5,331 bases of DNA from DYRB01 sp041307765. GTDB lineage: Bacteria; Pseudomonadota; Gammaproteobacteria; Chromatiales; Chromatiaceae. Below the pieces are notes generated by a model. The model saw only the letters and a program-made list of their open reading frames with translations, did not search any database and had not been told where the DNA came from. Position 1 is the stretch's first letter; every line of letters begins with the position of its first letter. This document shows, one piece after another, positions 1-5,331 of the stretch. Where the stretch lies: assembly GCA_041307765.1 (NCBI GenBank), contig JBFZCW010000268.1, forward strand, positions 1-5,331, written 5' to 3'. A program made the position numbers and the translations under genes.

Positions 1-13
1 CGGGAAACGCCCC

Positions 14-40
14 CCTGGATTGCGCTTCGCTCCATCCAGG
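14..40. repeat. REP-like palindromic hairpin upstream of the first CRTAC1 gene
   Basis: CCTGGAT (14-20) is the exact reverse complement of ATCCAGG (34-40), a 7-bp stem. The 13-base loop contains a further GCG-CTT-CGC mini-stem (22-30). No T-tract follows, so it does not look like an intrinsic terminator. Palindromes of this general form (GGAT, then GCG/CGC, then ATCC) are in my recollection frequent dispersed intergenic repeats in proteobacterial genomes, but I cannot count copies here. Its presence argues against extending the downstream gene to an in-frame TTG at 20, because the extra codons would be repeat DNA. Confidence 0.6.
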
Positions 41-100
41 CTACGACTACTAGCGAACCCCAGCCCCGTACCGGTGATAGCGCCTACGACGGTGACCGCC

Positions 101-1984
101 ATGACTGACCGGGCGGAAATCCCGTCGCTGGAGGAACCCGAGGACCTGGTCCAGGACGACGCCGTCATCGGCCGCGCCTGGCGCTTGTCCCTCGCGGTCC
201 TGGCCCTGGCCGGCCTGGCCGGCGGCGCGGCCTGGTGGTGGCAGGCCAGCCGGGTCCCGCTCCAGGTGCAGGTCCCGGAGGCGCAACTCGCGCGCCCGGA
301 GGTCCGGGCTATCAATGCCGCAGCCATACCACCCGCGGTGGCCTTCACCAACATCGCCCGGGAGGCCGGGATCGACTTTGTCCACGTCAACGGGGCCAAG
401 GGACGGCGCTTCCTGCCGGAGACCATGGGCAGCGGGGCGGCCTTCCTCGACTACGACAACGACGGCGATCAGGACCTGCTCCTGGTCAACTCCGACCTCT
501 GGCCCGAGGACCGCACTGCCGATACGCCGAGACCCACTGCCGCCCTCTACGCCAACGACGGCCGAGGCCGCTTCACCGAAGTCACGGCCGCGGCGGGACT
601 GGCAGAGCCGATCTACGGCATGGGTGCGGCCGTCGGGGACTACGACGCCGATGGCTGGGTGGATATCTTTGTCAGTGCCCTGGGCCCGGATCGGCTCTAC
701 CGCAACGACCACGGGCGCTTCGTCGATGTCACTGCAACTGCGGGGGTCGCCGGGGAACCGGGGGACTGGAGCACAGCCGCGGGCTTCTTCGACGCTGAGG
801 GCGACGGCGACCTGGATCTCTTCGTCGCCCACTATGTGCGCTGGTCCCAGGCCATCGACCTGGAGGTGGATTTTCAGCTCACCGGGATCGGCCGGGCCTA
901 CGGGCCGCCGACCGGGTATGCCGGCAGCGACAACACCCTTTACCTGAACCGCGGGAACGGCACTTTTGCGGATGCCTCGGCCGAGGCCGGCATCCGGGTC
1001 GCCAACCCCGCCACCGGCCGGCCCATGGGCAAGGCCCTGGCCATCGGTATCACGGACCTGGACGGCGACAGCCGCCCGGATGTCCTGGTGGCCAACGACA
1101 CGGTGCAGAATTTCGCCTTCCGTAACCTGGGGCAAGGCCGTTTCCTGGAGGTCGGGGTGGAGTGGGGCCTCGCCTTCGACCGCAACGGCCAGGCCACCGG
1201 GGCCATGGGGGTCGATTGGGCGCGGTACCGCAACGACGACCTGCTGGCCATCGCCATCGGTAACTTCGCCAACGAGATGTCCTCCTTCTACGTCTCCGCC
1301 GCCCTCTCCCCAGGCGACCCACCTCAGTTCTCGGATGACGCCATCCTGGAGGGCATTGGCCCAGCCAGCCGGCTGGCCCTCTCCTTCGGAACCCTGTTCC
1401 TGGACTACGACCTGGACGGGCGCCCCGACCTGCTCCAGGCCAACGGCCACCTGGAGGCCGAGATCGCCCGCGTCCAGCCCAGCCAGCACTATGCCCAGCC
1501 GCCGCTGCTCTTCTGGAACTGCGGAGAGGCCTGCCCCGCGACCTTCGTCCCCCTGGCCCCTGAGCAAACCGGGGACCTGGGCCGGCCACTGGTGGGGCGC
1601 GGTGCAGCCTACGCGGATATCGACGGGGACGGCGACCTGGATCTGCTCATCACTCAGAACGACCGGGCCCCCGTCCTGCTGCGCAACGACCAGGCCCTCG
1701 GGCACCACTGGCTTCGCCTGCGGCTTCGGGGGAAGGGGGCCAACCGCGACGCCATCGGGGCCCGGGTCGAGGTCCGCGCCGGTGGCCAGACTCAGACCCG
1801 GGAGGTGATACCCACCCGCGGGTACCTGTCCCAGGTCGAGCTACCACTGACCTTCGGGCTGGGGACGGCAGACCGGGTCGATGGGGTAAGCGTCCATTGG
1901 CCGGATGGGAGCCGCCAGGAGCTGGGCGCCCTAAGCGTAGACCGGCAGATCGAGATCGTCCAAGGGGAGGGCGGCAGTAGTTAA
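101..1984 (+). CDS. Membrane-anchored CRTAC1 family protein (FG-GAP/VCBS propeller + ASPIC/UnbV)
   Basis: A 627-residue protein from ATG 101. Seen: an acidic N-tail (residues 1-24), then one hydrophobic segment at about 29-47 preceded by R25 and R28, with no clear cleavage site or lipobox. This suggests a signal anchor with the bulk of the protein outside the cytoplasmic membrane. FG-GAP/VCBS calcium loops of the DxDxDGxxD type begin at D117, D180, D231, D319, D435 and D506. A seventh position (375-383) is degenerate, so a seven-bladed beta-propeller is likely. An ASPIC/UnbV domain follows at about 537-610 (DAIGARVEV at 550, then WPDGSRQEL at 600). The only two cysteines, C474 and C478, could form a disulfide. 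The family is known as CRTAC1-like; its bacterial role is not established to my knowledge, and adhesion or envelope scaffolding is inference. Start choice: an in-frame TTG at 20 exists, but codons 20-100 overlap a palindromic repeat. No good Shine-Dalgarno precedes 101, so the exact start is uncertain; in-frame GTGs at 74 and 92 are alternatives. Confidence 0.9.
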   Translation: MTDRAEIPSLEEPEDLVQDDAVIGRAWRLSLAVLALAGLAGGAAWWWQASRVPLQVQVPEAQLARPEVRAINAAAIPPAVAFTNIAREAGIDFVHVNGAKGRRFLPETMGSGAAFLDYDNDGDQDLLLVNSDLWPEDRTADTPRPTAALYANDGRGRFTEVTAAAGLAEPIYGMGAAVGDYDADGWVDIFVSALGPDRLYRNDHGRFVDVTATAGVAGEPGDWSTAAGFFDAEGDGDLDLFVAHYVRWSQAIDLEVDFQLTGIGRAYGPPTGYAGSDNTLYLNRGNGTFADASAEAGIRVANPATGRPMGKALAIGITDLDGDSRPDVLVANDTVQNFAFRNLGQGRFLEVGVEWGLAFDRNGQATGAMGVDWARYRNDDLLAIAIGNFANEMSSFYVSAALSPGDPPQFSDDAILEGIGPASRLALSFGTLFLDYDLDGRPDLLQANGHLEAEIARVQPSQHYAQPPLLFWNCGEACPATFVPLAPEQTGDLGRPLVGRGAAYADIDGDGDLDLLITQNDRAPVLLRNDQALGHHWLRLRLRGKGANRDAIGARVEVRAGGQTQTREVIPTRGYLSQVELPLTFGLGTADRVDGVSVHWPDGSRQELGALSVDRQIEIVQGEGGSS

Positions 1985-2038
1985 CGTATGGGCTCCGGGG
2001 TATGCCGGGAAGAATTGGACAGGTATGAGAAAATGATA

Positions 2039-2083
2039 TCTTTGGCACTGTCTGCATTGGGTGTTGGTTCATTCCGCCAAAGA
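2039..2083. repeat. 8-bp inverted repeat in the A+T-rich leader
   Basis: TCTTTGGC (2039-2046) is the exact reverse complement of GCCAAAGA (2076-2083), separated by 29 bases. The right arm runs into the purine-rich AGAGGAG (2081-2087). If formed in RNA, the pairing would partly cover that ribosome binding site. In DNA the spacing of arm centres (about 37 bp) could suit a protein binding site, but nothing identifies a regulator. An 8-bp match in about 200 bases could be chance. Confidence 0.3.
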
Positions 2084-2093
2084 GGAGTGCCTG

Positions 2094-2114
2094 ATGACGG
2101 TCAGGCCGCGCTAA
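2094..2114 (+). other. Six-residue upstream ORF (MTVRPR) with good ribosome binding site
   Basis: AGGAG at 2083-2087 (within AGAGGAG) lies 6 bases before ATG 2094, the best Shine-Dalgarno/start pair in this leader. The reading frame is ATG ACG GTC AGG CCG CGC TAA and is not the frame of the downstream gene. It ends 68 bases before ATG 2183, with the strong hairpin in between. It could be a leader peptide, a relic of an older start displaced by later insertion of the palindrome, or chance. The peptide has no run of a single amino acid as in classical attenuators. Confidence 0.25.
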
Positions 2115-2130
2115 ACGATCCCGCCGCAAA

Positions 2131-2165
2131 CGTTCGGGACGGGCTTGCAAGTCCCGTCCCGCTCG
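2131..2165. repeat. Strong GC-rich palindrome just upstream of the second CRTAC1 start
   Basis: CGGGACGGG (2135-2143) pairs perfectly with CCCGTCCCG (2153-2161), a 9-bp stem. The loop can pair further (C2144-G2151 and T2145-A2150 around TGCA, with T2152 bulged). Two outer pairs (C2131-G2165, G2132-C2164) flank a 2x2 mismatch. No T-run follows, so it is not a standard intrinsic terminator. It ends 17-21 bases before ATG 2183 and lies where a ribosome binding site would be expected. It may be a dispersed palindromic repeat or an mRNA element that affects initiation or stability. Confidence 0.6.
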
Positions 2166-2182
2166 ACAAGCCCAACAACGCG

Positions 2183-3898
2183 ATGCCTCGGTTGTTACTG
2201 CCGCTGGTCCTATCGCTGTGCGGCGCCGTGGCCCAGGCCGAGGAGGTTTTCACCGACGGTTCCCAGGCCGCGGGGCTCGACTTTACCCACTTCAACGGCA
2301 TGTCCGACCAGTTCTACCTCGTGGAGAACCTGGGGGGCGGGGCAGCCCTGTTCGATTGTGACAACGACGGTGACCTGGACCTATACCTGGTCCAGGGCCG
2401 CATGTTGGGGGAAGGCAAGACGCTGGCCGACGCTCGATTCCCGCCAAAGCCGGGCCAGGTCCTGCAAGGCCGCCTCTACCGCAACGATCTGGCCGCGGGT
2501 CCGGACGGCCACCCCCAGGTGCGGCTTGTCGACGTCACGCAAGCTAGCGGGCTCCGGGCCGACGGCTACGGCATGGGAGTGGCCACCGGGGACTACGACA
2601 ACGACGGGCACACGGACCTCTTCCTCACCAACCTGGGCGGGAACATGCTCTGGCACAACAACGGCGACGGGACCTTCGCCAACGTCACCGCCAAGGCCGG
2701 TGTCGGCGAGTCACGGCTGGCCATCAGCTCCGCCTTTTTGGACTTCGACCGCGACGGCTGGCTCGACCTCTATGTCGCCGAGTACGTCGATTTCACCACG
2801 GCCAACAACAAGCCCTGCCACGCCCCCAGTAGCGCCCGGGACTACTGCTCACCCAAGGTCTACGAGCCCCTGCCGGACCGGCTATACCGCAACAAAGGCG
2901 ACGGGACCTTCACGGATGTCTCCGCGACCAGCCGCATCGCCCAGTCCAAGGGGACCGGGCTCGGGGTGGTGGCAGCGGACTTCAACGGCGACGACTGGCC
3001 GGACATCTATGTGGCCAACGACGGCATGGCCAATTTCCTGTGGATCAACCAGAAGGACGGGACCTTCCGCGACGATGGGCTCATCTCGGGCACAGCGGTC
3101 AATTCCGCCGGCATGGCGGAGGCGAGCATGGGAGTGGATGCCTGTGATCTGGACGGCGACGGCGATCTGGACCTCTTCATGACCCATCTGACCGGGGAGA
3201 CCAATACCCTCTACCTCAACGACGGCCAAGGCTGGTTCGAGGACCGTACCGCCGCCAGCGGCCTGGGGGGGCCGAGTAAGGCCATGACGGCCTTCGGCAC
3301 CGGCTGCTTCGACTACGACAACGACAGCGACCTGGACCTTTTTGTCGCCAACGGCGCCGTCAACATCATCCTGAGCCTGGTCAAGGCCTCCGACCCCTAC
3401 CCATTGCACCAGCCCAACCAACTCTTCGCCAATCGGGGGGACGGACGTTTCGCTGACGTCTCCGGGGACTCGGGGGCCGTCTTTGCCCTGTCGGAGGTCA
3501 GCCGTGGGGTTGCCTTCGGCGACATCGACAACGACGGCGATGCGGACCTGGTGGTGGTCAACAACAACGGGCCGGCGCGGCTGCTGATTAACCAGATCGG
3601 CAACCGCAACCCCTGGTTCGGGTTGCGGCTGGTCGACAGCCATGGCCGTGACGTCCAGGGGGCACTGGTAGAGGTCCACCGCGAGGGGATGCCCTCACTC
3701 TGGCGGCGGGTGCACACCGATGGCAGCTATGCAAGCGCCGGAGACCCCCGACTCCTGGTCGGGCTGGATGGACCGGCCAAGGTCACTGGTATCCTGGTGC
3801 GATGGCCAAGCGGCCGGCGCGAGACATTTCCAGCCCCGGGCCTTGGGCGCTACTCGGAGTTGACAGAGGGTCAGGGGACCCCGGAGGCTGCGCCATGA
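2183..3898 (+). CDS. Secreted CRTAC1 family protein (FG-GAP/VCBS propeller + ASPIC/UnbV)
   Basis: A 571-residue protein. The start at 2183 gives a textbook signal peptide: R3, a hydrophobic core at 4-16, and an AQA cleavage site after residue 19, leaving a mature N-terminus of EEVF. Seven DxDxDG-type calcium loops begin at D58, D137, D187, D266, D322, D377 and D447, as expected for a seven-bladed propeller. Two are variant: DFNGDDWPD at 266 and DYDNDSDLD at 377. An ASPIC/UnbV domain occupies about 476-555, including the DGSY segment and a WPSGRRE motif near its end. C212 and C222 flank the usual position of a disulfide loop; C59, C321 and C375 sit in or beside calcium loops. It is a diverged paralogue of the gene upstream, with colinear loop spacing, but is soluble or periplasmic/secreted rather than anchored. 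An in-frame extension to ATG 1988 is possible but not favoured. No clear Shine-Dalgarno precedes 2183. Its stop overlaps the next start (ATGA). Molecular function is unknown. Confidence 0.9.
   Translation: MPRLLLPLVLSLCGAVAQAEEVFTDGSQAAGLDFTHFNGMSDQFYLVENLGGGAALFDCDNDGDLDLYLVQGRMLGEGKTLADARFPPKPGQVLQGRLYRNDLAAGPDGHPQVRLVDVTQASGLRADGYGMGVATGDYDNDGHTDLFLTNLGGNMLWHNNGDGTFANVTAKAGVGESRLAISSAFLDFDRDGWLDLYVAEYVDFTTANNKPCHAPSSARDYCSPKVYEPLPDRLYRNKGDGTFTDVSATSRIAQSKGTGLGVVAADFNGDDWPDIYVANDGMANFLWINQKDGTFRDDGLISGTAVNSAGMAEASMGVDACDLDGDGDLDLFMTHLTGETNTLYLNDGQGWFEDRTAASGLGGPSKAMTAFGTGCFDYDNDSDLDLFVANGAVNIILSLVKASDPYPLHQPNQLFANRGDGRFADVSGDSGAVFALSEVSRGVAFGDIDNDGDADLVVVNNNGPARLLINQIGNRNPWFGLRLVDSHGRDVQGALVEVHREGMPSLWRRVHTDGSYASAGDPRLLVGLDGPAKVTGILVRWPSGRRETFPAPGLGRYSELTEGQGTPEAAP
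3883..3887 (+). promoter_or_regulatory. Ribosome binding site of the TPR gene
   Basis: GGAGG, 7 bases before ATG 3895 and inside the last codons of the secreted CRTAC1 gene. Together with the ATGA stop/start overlap (3895-3898) it fixes the TPR gene start upstream of the repeat-rich segment. Translation is therefore expected to pass through that segment. Confidence 0.75.
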
Positions 3899-5331
3899 GG
3901 GGCCCGGCGGTCGCCTGGCGGTCGCTGGGAGTGCCAGCTGTGGGAGCACCGCCGCTGCTCGACTGCGGGAGCGGCGTCCAACCGCGAACGGTCGCTCGCA
4001 CGCGACCCTTCCCCGCCGCGCCAGGGCCGTCGCGCCGAGGGCCGCGCTGCCACGGCCGTCCGAGGGCCGCCGTGCTCGCCGCCCTTGGCCTTGCGGCCTG
4101 CCTGGGCGGCGTCCGGGCCGATGACAACCCGCTGACGGTCCAAGTCACCCGAGAGACCCCGGCCGGCCCCGTGACCCTGGTCCCCATCCCCACCCCAGAC
4201 CTGTCCCGGGCGGAGGAGGTGGTGCGCCGCAACCTGGGCGAGGCACGTTCCAACCTGGGCGACACCCTAGCCCAGTCCCTGGTTCCGCCTGGGGTGCTGG
4301 ACTCTGACCTGGCGGCTTCCTACGGCCAGACGGGCGGCTACTATCTGGCCCACAAGCTCTGGGTGGCGGCCGAGGCTTGCTATACGAACGCAGAGCGCCT
4401 GGACCCCACGGACCCACGCTGGCCCTACTACCTCGGCTACAGGTACGAGCAGGACGCCCAGCCCGAGTTGGCTGCGGCGGCCTACGCCCGTGCCCTGGGG
4501 TTGAACCCAGACCTGGCCGTTGCGCGGCTGCGGCTGGGGCTCGTTTACTTGAGCCTGGACCGCCTGGACGAGGCCGTCCCCCTGCTGACTGCCGCCGCCG
4601 AGGACCCGGGGCTGCGCGGGGCCGCCCTCTACGGCTTGGGGCGCACCGCCCAGGCCAGGCGCGACCCCACCGCGGCCGTGCCCGTGTTCGAGCAAGCTCT
4701 AACCCAGGATCCCGACGCCACCCAGATCCATTACTCTCTGGCAATGGCCTACCGTGCCCTGGGCAAGGTGGACGAGGCACGGGCCCACCTGGCCCTGCGC
4801 GGGGACGGTGAGCCGCGCATCGCCGACCCGCTGGTGGACGACCTCGCGCAACTCCTGAGCGGGGCCCGCACCCTCTACTATCGCGGGATCGAAGCCCTGC
4901 GGGACGGCCATTCCAACGTCGCCGTTGCCGCCTTCACCGAGGCCCTGGGTCTGGAGCCTGGGAACGTCAATGCCCGCGTCACCTTGGCCCGGGCCCTCTA
5001 CCTTTCGGGCAACCTGTCGGGGGCTGCGGCCCAGTTGACTGAGGCCCTGGGGCACGACCCTAATCACGCCCTGGGCCTGTACCTCAGGGGTGCCCTGCTG
5101 GAGGAGCAAGGCGACGAGGAAGGCGCCCTGGACCATTACCGCCGTGCCCTGGACTCGGAGCCCGATCACGGCGGGGCCCATCACGCGTTGGGCAACGCCC
5201 AGATGCGCCTGGGGGACTACCAGGGGGCGCTGGCGCACTATGCCGCTGCCCACGCCGCAGTCCCGCAGAACGCCCCTGCGGCCCTGATGAGGGCCATGGC
5301 CCTGGTGCGCCAGGGGCCGGAGCGACAGGGC
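3895..5331 (+). CDS. Exported TPR-repeat protein, 3' end beyond the window
   Basis: The frame is open from ATG 3895 to the window edge (479 codons, no stop), so it is partial at its C-terminus. Residues 58-75 form a hydrophobic export signal. LAAC (66-69) fits a lipobox with C69 as the lipidated residue, and VRA ending at 75 would alternatively suit signal peptidase I. Before it lies an unusual 57-residue Pro/Arg/Gly-rich stretch encoded mostly by repeat DNA. After a linker (76-139) come TPR units at about 140-174, 175-208, 209-241, 242-275 and 276-309. A non-TPR spacer follows (about 303-323, with PLVDDLAQLL). Four exact 34-residue units start at 324, 358, 392 and 426, and a further unit starts at 460 and is cut. 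Units end in typical A-L-x-x-x-P turns. TPRs mediate protein contacts. The 4-base overlap with the secreted propeller gene suggests translational coupling and a shared complex. Export, by lipid anchor or in soluble form, is inferred from the signal alone. Confidence 0.85.
   Translation, partial: MRGPAVAWRSLGVPAVGAPPLLDCGSGVQPRTVARTRPFPAAPGPSRRGPRCHGRPRAAVLAALGLAACLGGVRADDNPLTVQVTRETPAGPVTLVPIPTPDLSRAEEVVRRNLGEARSNLGDTLAQSLVPPGVLDSDLAASYGQTGGYYLAHKLWVAAEACYTNAERLDPTDPRWPYYLGYRYEQDAQPELAAAAYARALGLNPDLAVARLRLGLVYLSLDRLDEAVPLLTAAAEDPGLRGAALYGLGRTAQARRDPTAAVPVFEQALTQDPDATQIHYSLAMAYRALGKVDEARAHLALRGDGEPRIADPLVDDLAQLLSGARTLYYRGIEALRDGHSNVAVAAFTEALGLEPGNVNARVTLARALYLSGNLSGAAAQLTEALGHDPNHALGLYLRGALLEEQGDEEGALDHYRRALDSEPDHGGAHHALGNAQMRLGDYQGALAHYAAAHAAVPQNAPAALMRAMALVRQGPERQG
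3938..4007. repeat. REP-like palindromes inside the 5' end of the TPR gene
   Basis: Two GGGAGC-headed units lie 25 bases apart. The first has GAGCA (3944-3948) pairing with TGCTC (3956-3960). The second reads GCGGGAGCGG...CCGCGA, with GCGG (3971-3974) pairing with CCGC (3982-3985). A third hairpin has GGTCGC (3990-3995) pairing perfectly with GCGACC (4002-4007). The GGGAGCGG-loop-CCGCGA layout matches what I know of REP sequences in Pseudomonas and relatives, which are normally extragenic. Here they lie within codons 15-38 of the TPR gene. Confidence 0.6.
4025..4070 (+). repeat. Imperfect direct repeat next to the REP-like units
   Basis: CCGAGGGCCGC occurs at 4035-4045 and again at 4060-4070, 25 bases apart. 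The copies extend upstream as GGCCGTC (4025-4031 and 4054-4060), with four extra bases (GCGC) in the first copy. This encodes codons 44-59 of the TPR gene, just before its hydrophobic export segment. It may be part of the same mobile palindromic cluster as the preceding units or slippage-generated sequence. Confidence 0.5.

Larger units (their letters stand above)
1985..2182 (+). promoter_or_regulatory. Structured leader between the two CRTAC1 genes
   Basis: This 198-base gap remains if the second gene starts at its signal peptide (ATG 2183). It is open in the frame of the downstream gene from ATG 1988, but I do not regard that stretch as coding. It lacks family similarity, precedes a complete signal peptide, and contains a strong palindrome. 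Bases 2021-2080 have 26 G+C of 60, much lower than the flanking genes, which is typical of a regulatory region. I found no convincing sigma-70 pair: TTGGAC (2015-2020) and TTGGCA (2042-2047) lack a good -10 at proper spacing. The gap also holds an inverted repeat, a tiny ORF with a ribosome binding site, and a hairpin, listed separately. It may carry an internal promoter or a post-transcriptional control element. Confidence 0.45.

Noticed and set aside
20..100. N-terminal extension of the first gene from TTG 20
   Set aside because: It would translate a palindromic repeat and adds no recognisable signal; ATG 101 gives a sensible acidic tail plus anchor.
50..1708. 552-codon open frame on the minus strand opposite the first CRTAC1 gene
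   Set aside because: It is a by-product of strong GC bias and repeated Asp/Gly codons on the plus strand; its translation is low-complexity Val/Gly/Ala-rich sequence with no recognisable domain.
2043..2055. Sigma-54-like element (TGGCAC ... TGC)
   Set aside because: The GG and GC are separated by 8 bases rather than the required 10, and the -12 half is incomplete.
2135..2161. Hairpin as a rho-independent terminator of the first gene
   Set aside because: No T-rich run follows, and it lies about 150 bases after the stop codon, next to the next start.
1988..2182. 65-codon N-terminal extension of the second CRTAC1 gene from ATG 1988
   Set aside because: It would bury a complete signal peptide, its composition is unlike the gene, and it contains the hairpin; no ribosome binding site lies at proper distance from 1988.
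4033..4047. Possible Tat motif (SRRGPR, residues 46-51) in the TPR protein
   Set aside because: The twin arginine is not followed by the usual hydrophobic residues and sits in repeat-encoded sequence.
4072..4074. GTG 4072 as an alternative start for the TPR gene
   Set aside because: It would give a signal sequence without a positive n-region and has no Shine-Dalgarno, whereas ATG 3895 has GGAGG and an ATGA overlap.
4145..4811. Open frames on both strands within the TPR gene (minus 4145-4780, minus 4267-4695, plus 4377-4811)
   Set aside because: They overlap the continuous TPR frame, encode Pro/Arg/Gly-rich sequence without domains, and are typical high-GC shadows.

Overview
The window is GC-rich and reads as bacterial, with three genes in a row on the plus strand and no gene I can support on the minus strand. 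No ribosomal, tRNA or other phylogenetic marker is present. The codon bias and the REP-type palindromes, one of which resembles the GGGAGCGG...CCGCGA repeats of pseudomonads and some other Gammaproteobacteria, suggest a high-GC gammaproteobacterium. A purple-sulfur-bacterium-like lineage is one possibility, but this is a weak guess.

Layout: bases 1-100 are upstream sequence with a palindromic REP-like hairpin (14-40). Bases 101-1984 encode a membrane-anchored CRTAC1-type protein (FG-GAP/VCBS beta-propeller plus C-terminal ASPIC/UnbV domain). Bases 1985-2182 are a 198-base leader with an A+T-rich part, an inverted repeat, a tiny ORF with a good ribosome binding site, and a very strong hairpin. 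Bases 2183-3898 encode a second CRTAC1-type protein, with a cleavable signal peptide instead of an anchor. From 3895 to the window end (open) is a TPR-repeat protein overlapping the previous gene by ATGA. Its first ~60 codons run through REP-like and direct-repeat DNA.

How they fit together: all three products carry export signals, so they probably work outside the cytoplasm. The two propeller proteins are colinear paralogues: seven calcium-loop positions fall at matching spacings, and one loop in the anchored protein has lost its acidic ligands. The TPR protein is translationally coupled to the secreted propeller. A reasonable but unproven model is an envelope complex in which a TPR scaffold (possibly a lipoprotein) organises one anchored and one soluble calcium-binding propeller. 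No biochemical function is established for bacterial members of this family as far as I know.

The most noteworthy points are the REP-like DNA translated inside the 5' end of the TPR gene, the charge-reversed calcium loop in the first propeller, and the structured leader of the second.
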